A stretch of 38,209 bases of DNA from Chloroflexota bacterium (GTDB lineage Bacteria; Chloroflexota; Dehalococcoidia; Lucifugimonadales; Australimonadaceae). The stretch's first letter is position 1. Each line of letters opens with the position of its first letter. Made by a program: the position numbers and the translations under genes. This document shows, piece by piece, positions 17,210 to 25,520 of the stretch. The stretch is taken from assembly GCA_027618515.1 (NCBI GenBank), contig JAQCEV010000018.1, forward strand, positions 1 to 38,209, in the 5' to 3' direction. The notes below the pieces were generated by a model. That model saw only the letters and a program-made list of their open reading frames with translations, had not been told where the DNA came from and ran no database searches.

Positions 17210-18021
17210 TACTCAGCCTTCCCTTCGTCTTCAACTTCGGTCTCGCCCGCTTCTTCAGCAGGCTCTGCCTCAACCGCAACCTCAGCGACCGTCTCTTCGA
17301 CAGCATCCTCGGCCGGTGCTTCCTCGATCACTTCGGGCTCTTCAACAACGACACCCAAAAGCTCATTCCACTCTTCGTCGGAAAGCCGCGTCGCGACCTT
17401 TACTCCCTTGGAGTACTTGACCGTAACCATGCCGTTGCGCGCCCCGGGAACCGACCCGCGCACCATCAACAGGTTCCGCTCGGGATCCACGCGCTCAACG
17501 ATGAGTTTCAGCGACGTGATTTGTTTGTTACCCATGTGCCCTGGCATCTTCTTGCCCTTGAACACACGCCCAGGATACGTACCCGCACCAATCGAACCAA
17601 CCGCCCTGTGACGGTCACCTTGACCGTGGGTCTTGCGCCCACCCTTGAACCCATACCGCTTGACCGCACCCGCGAAACCGCGTCCCTTGGATCGCCCTGT
17701 CACATCAACCACGTCGCCGGGCTGGAACAGGGTCACCGGGAGAGCCTGGCCCACCGTGTGATCCGAGATGTCGTCGGAAAAGAACTCGTGCAGCACACGA
17801 GAATCCGCACCCGCCGCTTTCAAATGTCCGCGAGCAGGCTTCGTCAATTGTTTCGCGTGACCGTAGCCCACCTGGACGGCCTCGTAGCCGTCGCGCTGGG
17901 TCGTCCGAACCTGCGTCACAACGCAAGGACCAACCTCCAGAACAGTCACAGACACCACCTGGCTGTCTGCGCTAAAGAGGTGAGTCATACCCACTTTTTT
18001 GCCTATGAGTCCCTGAATCAT
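17209..18021 (-). CDS. rplC: 50S ribosomal protein L3 with acidic C-terminal extension
   Basis: Early-assembly protein whose loop approaches the peptidyl transferase centre. The L3 fold covers about residues 1-210 with [59 protein letters not shown] and [19 protein letters not shown]. The protein is 270 residues, about 60 longer than usual. The extra C-terminal part is almost entirely Glu/Ala/Val and ends EVEDEGKAE. It starts 2 nt after rpsJ and overlaps rplD by one base. Confidence 0.97.
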   Translation of the reverse strand: MIQGLIGKKVGMTHLFSADSQVVSVTVLEVGPCVVTQVRTTQRDGYEAVQVGYGHAKQLTKPARGHLKAAGADSRVLHEFFSDDISDHTVGQALPVTLFQPGDVVDVTGRSKGRGFAGAVKRYGFKGGRKTHGQGDRHRAVGSIGAGTYPGRVFKGKKMPGHMGNKQITSLKLIVERVDPERNLLMVRGSVPGARNGMVTVKYSKGVKVATRLSDEEWNELLGVVVEEPEVIEEAPAEDAVEETVAEVAVEAEPAEEAGETEVEDEGKAE

Positions 18022-18023
18022 GA

Positions 18024-18368
18024 CTACAACTTGATCGAGATGTCGACACCCGCCGGCATCTGGAGCCGGGTCAGTGCGTCGACCGTCTTGGGGTTAGGTT
18101 CGAGGATGTCCACCAGCCTCTTGTGCGTCCGCAACTCGAAATGCTCGCGGGAATCCTTGTCGACGTGAGGCGACCGAATCACGCAGAAGCGCTTGATGCG
18201 CGTCGGCAACGGAACAGGACCCGCAACAGACACACCCGTGCGCTCTGCCGCTTCAACGATCTGTTGCGCGGACTGATCCAGCAACTTATGATCGAAGGCA
18301 CGCAGGATTATCCGGAGTTTCTCTGAAGACGCCCCGCCTGCCTTGGGCTTTGCTACTTGTTCTACCAC
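18024..18368 (-). CDS. rpsJ: 30S ribosomal protein S10
   Basis: Head protein, also a transcription antitermination partner of NusB. The 114-residue reading starts at GTG 18368, with GAGGAGA 7 nt upstream. The first about 15 residues ([12 protein letters not shown]) are non-conserved; the family core follows with [39 protein letters not shown] and the C-terminal [11 protein letters not shown]. It is the first gene of the S10 block, 18 nt after fusA with no tuf gene between. Confidence 0.97.
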   Translation of the reverse strand: MVEQVAKPKAGGASSEKLRIILRAFDHKLLDQSAQQIVEAAERTGVSVAGPVPLPTRIKRFCVIRSPHVDKDSREHFELRTHKRLVDILEPNPKTVDALTRLQMPAGVDISIKL

Positions 18369-18386
18369 TACTCGCTCTCCTCGGGG

Positions 18387-20465
18387 TTACGCACCGCTCG
18401 CCACCACTGCTGCAACCGCTGACTGCGGGGCTTCTTCGTATCGGCCAAACTCCATTGAGTAGCTCGCTCGCCCTTGTGACGATGAGCGGAGATCAGTCGC
18501 ATAACCAAACATTTCTACCAACGGAACGTCAGCTTCGATGAGCTGAATGTCGCCCTGGGCTTCCATCGTCTTGATGCGCCCCCGCCTCGAGTTCAGGTCA
18601 CCAAGGACTTCACCCAGATAATCACCGGGAGTCGTCACCTGGAGTTCCATCACAGGCTCCAACAGGATCGAGCCAGCCTTGCGAAGCGCTTCCTTGATCC
18701 CCATCGATGCCGCAATCTTGAACGCCATCTCGGACGAGTCCACCGCGTGGTAGGAACCATCCAACAGCGTTACCTTCACATCCATCACCGGGTAACCCGC
18801 GATGATGCCCGTCTGGAGCGCCTCTTCGGCGCCCTTGTTGACGGCAGGAATGAATTCCTTCGGAATCTTTCCGCCCGTCACCTTATTATCAAATGTATAG
18901 CCGGTCCCTGTGGCCTGCGGCTCGATCTCCAGCACAACGTGACCGAACTGGCCGCGCCCACCCGTCTGCTTGATGAAGCGGGCATTAGCCCCGCCCTTCT
19001 TGGAAATCGCCTCGCGGTACGCCACCTGCGGCTTACCCACCGATGCCTCAACATTGAACTCACGCCTCAGCCGATCCACCAGGATCTCAAGGTGGAGCTC
19101 ACCCATGCCAGACATTACTGTCTGACTCGTCTCCCTGTCGTACTTCACCCGGAATGTCGGGTCTTCTTCCGCCAGCTTGAGCAGCGAGTCTGTCAGCTTG
19201 TCATGCTCTGCGCGGGACTTCGGCTCAATGGCAACCGAAATCACCGGTTCGGCGAACTTGATCGTTTCAAGCACAATCTGGTCGCGCTCGTCGCAAACCG
19301 TCTCGCCAGTGAAAGTGTTCTTGAGACCGACCGCTGCCGCAATCTCGCCAGCCTGGATGGACTCGACGTCCTCGCGATGGTTCGCGTGCATCAGCAAGAT
19401 GCGCCCCAGCCGCTCACGGACACCCTTTGTTGAATTATAGACCGTAGAACCTGCTGTCATCGTCCCGGAGTAGACCCGGAAATAGACCAAACGGCCAACG
19501 TAGGGGTCAGTAACAATCTTGAACGCCAAAGCTGCAAACGGCGCCTTCGCGTCGGCCGGCCGAGTCATCGCGTCACCCGTCTTAGGGTGAACACCGATGA
19601 TCTCTTTCACGTCCAACGGCGACGGCAGGTAATCAATAACGGCGTTCAGCATGAGTTGCACGCCCAAGCTCTGAAGTGCTGACCCGCAGGTCACCGGCAC
19701 TGCCTTGTTGGCCAACGCTGCTCGTCGCAGCCCTGCCTTCAACTCCGCCGGGGTGGGAAGCTCGCCAGCAAGGTACTTGGCCATCAACTCATCGTCGCTC
19801 TCGGCAGCTCGCTCGATGACCTCTTCGCGAACCTTCTCCATGTGGTCGAGCATCTCCGCAGGGATGTCTCCCTCGATGGTCGTCCCAACGTTGTCCACGT
19901 CGAAAAAGTGAGCCCTCATCTCAACGAGATCAATGATGCCCGTGAACAAGTCCTCAGCACCGATCGGGTACTGCACCGGGATCGGAACCGCGCCCAAGCG
20001 CTTGCGGATCGACTCCATCGTCTTCTCGTAGTCCGCGCTGATGCGATCCATCTTGTTGACGAAGCAGATCCTCGGCACACCGTAACGGTCAGCCTGACGC
20101 CACACCGTCTCGGACTGTGGCTGCACTCCAGCCACAGCGTCGAACACCACCACACCACCATCGAGCACCCGGAGACTCCGCTCAACCTCAGCCGTGAAGT
20201 CAACGTGACCAGGCGTGTCAATGATGTTTACCTGGTGGCCAGCCCATTGGGCCCGCGTTGCAGCAGACGTAATCGTGATACCACGCTCACGCTCTTGCTC
20301 CATCCAGTCCATCACTGCCGTACCGTCGTGCACCTCGCCGATCTTGTACGTCACACCCGTGAAGAACAAAACGCGCTCGGTGACCGTGGTCTTACCAGCA
20401 TCGATATGGGCGATGAACCCGATATTACGGACCTTATCAAGATCCAATTCCGTATTGGTCGTCAT
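18387..20465 (-). CDS. fusA: translation elongation factor G
   Basis: GTPase that drives ribosomal translocation. The 692-residue protein has the P-loop [19 protein letters not shown] near residue 20, switch region [18 protein letters not shown] and NKMDR motifs. Domain IV shows [16 protein letters not shown] and the C-terminal domains end with [20 protein letters not shown]. Length is standard. It follows rpsG by 34 nt. In most str operons tuf comes next; here rpsJ does. Confidence 0.99.
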   Translation of the reverse strand: MTTNTELDLDKVRNIGFIAHIDAGKTTVTERVLFFTGVTYKIGEVHDGTAVMDWMEQERERGITITSAATRAQWAGHQVNIIDTPGHVDFTAEVERSLRVLDGGVVVFDAVAGVQPQSETVWRQADRYGVPRICFVNKMDRISADYEKTMESIRKRLGAVPIPVQYPIGAEDLFTGIIDLVEMRAHFFDVDNVGTTIEGDIPAEMLDHMEKVREEVIERAAESDDELMAKYLAGELPTPAELKAGLRRAALANKAVPVTCGSALQSLGVQLMLNAVIDYLPSPLDVKEIIGVHPKTGDAMTRPADAKAPFAALAFKIVTDPYVGRLVYFRVYSGTMTAGSTVYNSTKGVRERLGRILLMHANHREDVESIQAGEIAAAVGLKNTFTGETVCDERDQIVLETIKFAEPVISVAIEPKSRAEHDKLTDSLLKLAEEDPTFRVKYDRETSQTVMSGMGELHLEILVDRLRREFNVEASVGKPQVAYREAISKKGGANARFIKQTGGRGQFGHVVLEIEPQATGTGYTFDNKVTGGKIPKEFIPAVNKGAEEALQTGIIAGYPVMDVKVTLLDGSYHAVDSSEMAFKIAASMGIKEALRKAGSILLEPVMELQVTTPGDYLGEVLGDLNSRRGRIKTMEAQGDIQLIEADVPLVEMFGYATDLRSSSQGRASYSMEFGRYEEAPQSAVAAVVASGA

Positions 20466-20499
20466 ATAGGTGACTGGTCCCCTGGCCTAACCGCTTCTG

Positions 20500-20970
20500 C
20501 TACCACTTGTAGTGGACGAACGCCCGGTTGGCCTCCGCCATCTTGTAAAGCTCTTCACGCCGTCGAACGGCTGAACCCTGTCCACGCGAAGCGTCCAGCA
20601 ACTCTGCTGCCAAACGCGACCGCATCGGCTGTCCCGTTCGTGCCCGTGCACCACGAATCAACCAACGCATGGCCAAAGCCATCCGACGATTCGGCGCAAC
20701 CTCAATGGGCACCTGATACGTAGCACCACCAACACGGCGAGGCTTCACCTCAACCGTTGGCGTCGCATTCCGCATCGCCTGGTCAAAAATCTCAAGCGGG
20801 TCGCGGTTCGTTTGTTCCTGAATCAGGTCAAACGCCTGGTACACAGCACGCTGTGCAACCGACTTCTTCCCACCGTACATCACCCTGTTGATGAAACTAG
20901 CCAGATCCTTGTTCCCGAACTTCGGGTCTGGCGCGATCACTCGTTTTACAGCCGGTCGTCGCCTCGACAT
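20500..20970 (-). CDS. rpsG: 30S ribosomal protein S7
   Basis: Primary head-assembly protein next to the E site. The 156-residue product begins MSRRRPAVKRVIAPDPKFGN, with VMYGGKKSVAQRAVYQAFDL, VGGATYQVPIEVAPNRRMAL and ANRAFVHYKW at the end, all conserved. Length is standard. The Shine-Dalgarno GAGG is rather far from the ATG (about 12 nt), and an out-of-frame ATG lies between them. Confidence 0.98.
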   Translation of the reverse strand: MSRRRPAVKRVIAPDPKFGNKDLASFINRVMYGGKKSVAQRAVYQAFDLIQEQTNRDPLEIFDQAMRNATPTVEVKPRRVGGATYQVPIEVAPNRRMALAMRWLIRGARARTGQPMRSRLAAELLDASRGQGSAVRRREELYKMAEANRAFVHYKW

Positions 20971-21202
20971 ACTTCGCCATTACCTCGCGCTTCCTGACTC
21001 TATGCCAGGGCGTTCATTTCCCGTGCCCGTTCTTACAGAACAAGACCCTGTACCACGAACGATTCTTAGCTTTGCTCAGCCTGGCTCCGCACCAGACCGC
21101 TCCCGGAACCCACACCGCACACACACCTCATGCTTTACCCGACGCCTTTACAGCAATGGGCACCCGTCTCACCCTAAGAGGTGAAGGGATCAAGCCAAAG
21201 GC
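20971..21202 (-). other. 232-bp rpsL-rpsG spacer
   Basis: This is the longest gap inside the ribosomal operon. Just after the rpsL stop the minus strand reads AAGCC-TTT-GGCTT, a 5-bp stem-loop with no following T-run, then CACC-TCTTAG-GGTG. No good -35/-10 pair, no credible small gene and no RNA gene were found. A regulatory leader for rpsG-fusA is possible but unsupported by a recognisable motif. Confidence 0.5.
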
Positions 21203-21613
21203 TTAGGAGCGTTTGGTCCCGTACTTGCTCCGTCCCCGCTTCCGACCGGCGACTCCGGTTGCATCCAGCGCACCACGAATGATGTGGTACCTAACACCCG
21301 GCAAGTCTTTCACACGGCCGCCACGGATCAACACGACGGAATGCTCTTGCAATGTGTGCCCCTCACCAGGGATGTAAGCCGTAACTTCCATCCCATTGGT
21401 CATGCGCACACGGGCCACTTTTCGAAGAGCTGAATTCGGCTTCTTCGGCGTAACGGTCCGAACCTGTACACAGACCCCCAACTTCTGCGGGGATCCGTTA
21501 CCACGGTAAACGCGGTTACGAAGCGTGTTGCGCACGAAACGCAACGCCGGCGCCTTTGTCTTCTTGACCAAGCGCTTCCGGCCTTGCCGCACTAACTGGT
21601 TCACCGTCGGCAT
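21203..21613 (-). CDS. rpsL: 30S ribosomal protein S12 (long form)
   Basis: Decoding-centre protein. The 136-residue product begins [20 protein letters not shown] and contains [20 protein letters not shown] and [20 protein letters not shown]. The lysines corresponding to the classical streptomycin-resistance sites are the wild-type residues. Between APAL (residues 21-24) and SPQK (41-44) there are 16 residues instead of about 2-3 in the short enterobacterial form; a comparable insert is known from Bacilli. It is the first gene of the super-operon. Confidence 0.98.
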   Translation of the reverse strand: MPTVNQLVRQGRKRLVKKTKAPALRFVRNTLRNRVYRGNGSPQKLGVCVQVRTVTPKKPNSALRKVARVRMTNGMEVTAYIPGEGHTLQEHSVVLIRGGRVKDLPGVRYHIIRGALDATGVAGRKRGRSKYGTKRS

Positions 21614-21640
21614 CTGTACCTACCTTCTCATCACGCACAC

Positions 21641-21667
21641 AAAAAATCAGTCCCGCCCGACAGGGCG
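21641..21667 (-). promoter_or_regulatory. 5'-leader hairpin of the rpsL operon
   Basis: Downstream of the proposed start near 21672, the minus strand has CGCCC-TGTC-GGGCG (21667-21654), then a 7-nt spacer, then six T (21646-21641). The stem is short and the T-run is not adjacent, so classical attenuation is doubtful. A 5'-end stabilising hairpin is also possible. Confidence 0.35.
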
Positions 21668-21678
21668 CGAACAGAAGA

Positions 21679-21708
21679 ATACTACCTAGGATTCGAGGGA
21701 CGTGTCAA
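21679..21708 (-). promoter_or_regulatory. sigma-70-type promoter of the ribosomal super-operon
   Basis: On the minus strand a consensus -35 TTGACA (21708-21703) and a -10 TAGTAT (21684-21679) are separated by 18 nt. A start near 21672 would give a leader of about 59 nt before rpsL, with an AAGGTAGG Shine-Dalgarno. This is the best promoter match seen in the window and stands before the first gene of the operon. Confidence 0.75.
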
Positions 21709-21856
21709 CCAGTCGCCTCGTCACCTCAGGCGCCAAGACCTCACGACAATCGTCGCTAGACCGTGGGTAAACATGACTTCACATTGATATGCATCAGCTA
21801 TTTTACATCGTCCACGCCCAGTTGATATGTGTTATTCGTCGAAGCATCTCGGCGCG

Positions 21857-21862
21857 TACAAT
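21857..21862 (+). promoter_or_regulatory. -10 element TACAAT, possible leaderless promoter
   Basis: TACAAT lies 6 nt before the ATG at 21869. A start 7 nt after the -10 would fall on the A of the ATG. No Shine-Dalgarno precedes that ATG and no clear -35 hexamer is seen. The pattern suggests a leaderless mRNA, by inference. Confidence 0.4.
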
Positions 21863-21868
21863 TCCACA

Positions 21869-22123
21869 ATGGTCAACGACAACCCCGCTCCATGTGCACG
21901 ATGCGGCCATCCAGCCATCAGTCATGCCTACGGTAACCGCCGTGAATGCGCGCAGCAGGAGCTCGATGCAGGCCACTCCGTTGCGCCTCCCGCACATAGT
22001 TTTCTAGCACCCGCCGACGCCATTGACCTCGTTGAGGACGAGCGCGTGCGCAACCTAGACGCCAAGGCTTCATACGACGCCTGGTTCCGTATCATCAACG
22101 ACCAAGACGCAAGGGGTCATTAG
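21869..22123 (+). CDS. small Cys/His-rich protein of unknown function
   Basis: An 84-residue protein not recognised as a named family. The N-terminus has Cys9, Cys12, His14, His19 and Cys27 (CARCGHPAISHAYGNRREC), which could form a small metal site. The remainder is polar and acidic (IDLVEDERVRNLDAKASYDA). The start at ATG 21869 is preferred over one 14 codons upstream because the conserved-looking part begins there and a -10 box ends 6 nt before it. It precedes the cobalamin adenosyltransferase gene by 1 nt, so the two are probably co-transcribed. Confidence 0.7.
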   Translation: MVNDNPAPCARCGHPAISHAYGNRRECAQQELDAGHSVAPPAHSFLAPADAIDLVEDERVRNLDAKASYDAWFRIINDQDARGH

Positions 22124-22124
22124 C

Positions 22125-22655
22125 GTGGCGAAACCCATCTACACCAAGTATGGCGACCAAGGCGAGACCGGCCTCCTCTATGGAGGACGAGTCTCGAAGG
22201 CCAATCCGCGCACCGAAGCCTACGGTGCAGTCGATGAGGCTGTTTCCGCCCTCGGCCTCGCCAAAGCACTCTCAACCAACGAGTACGTGCGCGAGACCAT
22301 AGACAGCCTCCAGCGTGAACTTTTCACTGTTGGCGCCGAGCTCGCCACCGACCCAGCCGAGCGCGACAAGCTGCTCAAGCACTTCTCTCCGGTCACTCCT
22401 GAAATGACCGAGTTCCTTGAACGTTCCATCGACTTCATCACCGCCGAGATCGAGCTTCCGCGCGAGTTCATCATCCCCGGCGGGTCGCCCGCGTCCGCAG
22501 CCCTTGATGTTGCACGCACGACCCTCAGGCGCGCCGAGCGTCGAGCCGTCGCCCTCTACGACGCGAGCCTGCTCGACAGCCCAGAGCTTCTCCGGTACCT
22601 CAACCGCGCCTCAGACCTGCTCTTCATGCTCGCCCGATACCAAGACAAGGCGTAG
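22125..22655 (+). CDS. ATP:cob(I)alamin adenosyltransferase, PduO type
   Basis: Transfers the adenosyl group of ATP to reduced cobalamin to make adenosylcobalamin, cofactor of enzymes such as methylmalonyl-CoA mutase. The 176-residue protein has the N-terminal ATP-binding motif TKYGDQGETGLLYGGRVSK, the NPRTEAYGAVDEAVSALGL helix, the PREFIIPGGSPASAALDVAR loop, the TTLRRAERRAVALYD helix and the terminal RYLNRASDLLFMLARYQDK, which together define the PduO/MMAB family. Start is GTG, 1 nt after the preceding gene. No cobalamin biosynthesis or mutase gene is in the window, so its client is elsewhere. Confidence 0.95.
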   Translation: MAKPIYTKYGDQGETGLLYGGRVSKANPRTEAYGAVDEAVSALGLAKALSTNEYVRETIDSLQRELFTVGAELATDPAERDKLLKHFSPVTPEMTEFLERSIDFITAEIELPREFIIPGGSPASAALDVARTTLRRAERRAVALYDASLLDSPELLRYLNRASDLLFMLARYQDKA

Positions 22656-22663
22656 CATCGTCC

Positions 22664-22682
22664 GCGCTGCCGCTAGCAGCGC
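22664..22682 (+). terminator. stem-loop after the adenosyltransferase gene
   Basis: A perfect 7-bp GC-rich stem, GCGCTGC-CGCTA-GCAGCGC, lies 9 nt after the stop codon, followed by ATTTA rather than a T-run. It may be a weak or partial terminator between the adenosyltransferase and the FMN oxidase, or an mRNA-stabilising element. Confidence 0.35.
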
Positions 22683-22723
22683 CCATTTAGCCGGCCCGCA
22701 CCAAGACCTCGGAGGAGCACAAC

Positions 22724-23821
22724 ATGGCTGCAGAACCCATCAATCTCTTTGATTTCGAAGCCCTGGCCGAGCAGAAGATGGAAAAGGTCGAATGGGACTA
22801 CATCGCTGGTGCCGCCACCGACGAGATAACCCTCCGCCGCACGCGCTCCGCCTACGACCACATAGCGCTACGCCCTCGCGTGCTCACTGGCACCGCCAGC
22901 GTGGACATGTCCACCACCATCCTCGGCCAGCGCATCTCCGTACCATTCATGACAAGCCCCGCCGGCGGCCACGGCAAAGCCCACCCCGACGGCGAACTTG
23001 CCACCGCCCGAGCGGCGGCGAAATTCGGCACCATCATGTCCATGAGCGCCAACGGAACCCACACCATCGAAGACGTCGCCGAAACCGTCGATGGCCCCCG
23101 TTGGTACCAGTGCTACTTCTACAGGAATCGCGAAACCATGGCAGGCATGGTCAAGCGCGCCGAGGATGCCGGGTACAAAGCCCTTATCGTCACCCTTGAC
23201 TCATCGTGGCCGTCCAAGCGCGAGCGAAATATCCGCAACGACTATGGCAACAGGCCGCGTGAGCGTAAGAACTACACACCGGAGCAGGTTAAAGAAGGCC
23301 AGCAACTCGCCGCCAAATCCAAGTTCGACTCAGGACTCAGCGGTCGCGGGCAAAACGACCCAGGCGCCACCTGGGAAGACCTGAAGTGGCTGCGCACCGT
23401 CACCGACCTCCCCATCATCTTCAAAGGAATCATGACCGGAGAGGACGGCCTCCTCGCCGCCGAGTATGGCGTCGACGGCCTCATCGTCTCCAACCACGGT
23501 TCACGCAACCTGGACACCACTCTCTCAACCATCGAGACACTTCCCGAGGTGGTCGAGGCCGCAGGCAGCAAAGTCGACGTGCTCCTGGACGGTGGTATCC
23601 GGCGCGGATCGGACATCGCGAAAGCCCTCGCCTTGGGGGCCAAAGCCGTCATGTTCGGTCGGCCCATCTTCTGGGGTCTCAACTACGGTGGTGAAGACGG
23701 ACTCACCGGCGTCCTCGAGATCCTCCGCGACGAGCTTGAGATAACCATGGTGCTCACTGGCCGCCCCACCATCGCCAGCATCGACTCCAGCCTCATCCGG
23801 AAGATGCCCCCCCTGGACTAA
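22724..23821 (+). CDS. FMN-dependent alpha-hydroxy acid oxidase/dehydrogenase
   Basis: TIM-barrel flavoenzyme of the glycolate oxidase/lactate oxidase/L-lactate dehydrogenase family, which oxidises L-2-hydroxy acids to 2-oxo acids. The 365-residue protein has DYIAGAATDE (with the active-site Tyr at 26), SVPFMTSPAGGHGKAHPDGE, the RWYQCYFY segment, LIVTLDSSW, and the active-site VSNHGSRNLD with catalytic His258 and Arg261, followed by LLDGGIRRGSDIAKALALGA and FGRP. All catalytic residues appear present; NHGSRNLD differs slightly from the common NHGGRQLD. GGAGGA precedes the ATG. Substrate cannot be told from sequence. Confidence 0.93.
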   Translation: MAAEPINLFDFEALAEQKMEKVEWDYIAGAATDEITLRRTRSAYDHIALRPRVLTGTASVDMSTTILGQRISVPFMTSPAGGHGKAHPDGELATARAAAKFGTIMSMSANGTHTIEDVAETVDGPRWYQCYFYRNRETMAGMVKRAEDAGYKALIVTLDSSWPSKRERNIRNDYGNRPRERKNYTPEQVKEGQQLAAKSKFDSGLSGRGQNDPGATWEDLKWLRTVTDLPIIFKGIMTGEDGLLAAEYGVDGLIVSNHGSRNLDTTLSTIETLPEVVEAAGSKVDVLLDGGIRRGSDIAKALALGAKAVMFGRPIFWGLNYGGEDGLTGVLEILRDELEITMVLTGRPTIASIDSSLIRKMPPLD

Positions 23822-25029
23822 GCCGAGCGCTTCTTCAACACCACGAACATCGCCGCGGCTACCGCGATCACCACTGCAGCTGCCCCGACGAGCAAGCCCG
23901 CATTGTTGCCGACCCCTTCGTCCGGCGTCGGCGCAACCGTCGCGGTGGGCGTGGCTATCACTTCAGACGTGGGCGTAGCCACCGCAGCAATGGGTGGAGT
24001 AGCCGTACTACCTGGTATCACCTGACCGGCAGTGGGCGTCGGCAACTCCACGATAGGAACTGGTGTCATAGTCGCAGTCGCAACGGGGATCTCCGTAGCA
24101 GTCGGAGTAGGCTTGGCGGCGGCGGCTTTCACCGCTGCGATCACAAACGTCGACAACCCATTCGGTGATGACGCGTTGAACTGGATATCCGCCGCGCTCG
24201 TATCTTCTATGGGCGCGTCCAGCGACTGAACGGTTCCGTCATCGGCACGGCGGAACACTCGAACGTTCGCCACACCAACCGCATCAACCCACGCACGCCC
24301 AACAGTCAGTCGCAATGTGATTGCGTCGATCGCATCGTCAAGGCCAGTCTTGTCGAACCCTGTTGCGAACGCGATATCGTCGATATCCAATCCCAACGTC
24401 GCCGCGTGCTCAGCGAACGCGGACAACGCCTCAGCATCGGCTTGCTTGCTGATTGACATCGTCATCCCACTTTGGCCAGGGAACGATTTCAACGATCCCA
24501 AAACCTTCACCGACGCTGTCCCGACCCGACTGTCCACCGACGACAGATCTGCGCTCCTCGTGGGGAGGTCGATGTCGATCGCCGTCACCGTGCCAGTCAC
24601 CGCATCGCCCGTCCCCACTAAACCCTGCACCGTCAGCAGGAGGCGGATCGTGTCGCTTCCCCCCGCATCCTTGATAGGGATCCGGACGAGGTGCCCCCCA
24701 GGGATCGGCTTCACCGTCGTGCCCGACCCGGTGTCTGTGTCCTCCAGCAGCCCTCTGCCGCTCGTCACGGGGATGGGTAGCGTTACTGACTCGCCCACGG
24801 ATGTGAACACCACAGGCCCACCCGTGGATCGCACCGTCACATCTAAGATGTCGAACCCCGTACCTTCCGTGGACAGCAACAGTTCGGACGGGATATCGAC
24901 CCGCGCTGTGAACTCAGCATCCTGCGCGGCAGCAACACCAGGGAACGCTACAGCAGCGAGCCATGCGGCGCAGAGCAAGAGCAAAGCCCCTGATCGCCAT
25001 CGCCGGGGCAGCCAAGACAACACATTCAT
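23818..25029 (-). CDS. membrane-anchored surface protein with PGF-pre-PGF-like domain
   Basis: A 403-residue exported protein. Residues 1-35 form a signal peptide (positively charged start, then SGALLLLCAAWLAAVAFPGV and AAAQ). The ectodomain is beta-rich; a segment at about 235-300 (RLTVGRAWVDAVGVANVRVF, then SSPNGLSTFVIAAVK) resembles the PGF-pre-PGF domain of archaeal surface proteins. A Pro/Thr-rich linker with PTPTAT repeats follows, then a single membrane helix (NNAGLLVGAAAVVIAVAAAM) and a short KKRSA cytoplasmic end. Its stop overlaps the convergent oxidase stop by 4 nt. Function unknown; a cell-surface structural or adhesion role is inferred. Confidence 0.8.
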   Translation of the reverse strand: MNVLSWLPRRWRSGALLLLCAAWLAAVAFPGVAAAQDAEFTARVDIPSELLLSTEGTGFDILDVTVRSTGGPVVFTSVGESVTLPIPVTSGRGLLEDTDTGSGTTVKPIPGGHLVRIPIKDAGGSDTIRLLLTVQGLVGTGDAVTGTVTAIDIDLPTRSADLSSVDSRVGTASVKVLGSLKSFPGQSGMTMSISKQADAEALSAFAEHAATLGLDIDDIAFATGFDKTGLDDAIDAITLRLTVGRAWVDAVGVANVRVFRRADDGTVQSLDAPIEDTSAADIQFNASSPNGLSTFVIAAVKAAAAKPTPTATEIPVATATMTPVPIVELPTPTAGQVIPGSTATPPIAAVATPTSEVIATPTATVAPTPDEGVGNNAGLLVGAAAVVIAVAAAMFVVLKKRSA

Positions 25030-25218
25030 CGATTAAACCTTCAAGCGGAGCGAGGCCGACCCGTGAACTTCAACCTAACGTGAAATCCCGGCAGGTTCTC
25101 GCCCCCATCTGTATTCGTGCTACCCGCAGTCTCCCCAGTGGTGGCTGCCTGAAGCAATGCTCCATGAAATGAAGCAGGCGCCATCTACCTCACGATCCGC
25201 ATCTTCGATGTCCTCGTC

Positions 25219-25518
25219 ATGACGGCCCTAACTCCCGTGCTTTGGCTCTACTTCCAGAACGGTCGCGCCAAATACCAAGAAAGCACCACGTTCATGCTGG
25301 TCATGATCGGCATCGTCCTCAGCCTCGTCCTGGTCTACTTCTACGAACTAGCCAAACAGGCGCCTCTCATGGAAGTCGCCGCCGAATACCAAACGGGCTC
25401 GCTACTCGACTCGCTCTACCTGCTGGGATATCTCATCATCGGCGCGGCACTCTACGCCCACCGTAAGCACCAGGATTGGAGCTACGCCGTCGTCGCCAAC
25501 GCCATGGAGCCGTCCTAG
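25219..25518 (+). CDS. small membrane protein of unknown function
   Basis: A 99-residue hydrophobic protein not recognised. Three hydrophobic segments are visible: about residues 3-12, 25-44 (FMLVMIGIVLSLVLVYFYEL) and 63-81 (LLDSLYLLGYLIIGAALYAH). The ATG lacks a clear Shine-Dalgarno, and the reading frame remains open and hydrophobic for about 13 codons upstream (AIYLTIRIFDVLV) without an ATG, so the true N-terminus may be altered by a frameshift or use another start. It ends 2 nt before the V4R protein, suggesting a shared transcript and perhaps a membrane partner. Confidence 0.6.
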   Translation: MTALTPVLWLYFQNGRAKYQESTTFMLVMIGIVLSLVLVYFYELAKQAPLMEVAAEYQTGSLLDSLYLLGYLIIGAALYAHRKHQDWSYAVVANAMEPS

Positions 25519-25520
25519 TC

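Noticed and set aside
16867-18168. A 433-codon open frame on the plus strand antisense to rplD, rplC and rpsJ
   Set aside because: It lies entirely opposite well-conserved ribosomal genes; its product is Arg/His/Pro-rich shadow sequence with no recognisable domain.
21090-21156. A 21-codon minus-strand reading (MRCVCGVGSG) in the rpsL-rpsG spacer
   Set aside because: Too short, without a convincing Shine-Dalgarno or any similarity to known leader peptides.
21203-21613. Insertion in S12 as a novel feature
   Set aside because: A similar 12-15 residue insert at this place is known in S12 of Bacilli, so it is a known long form rather than something new.
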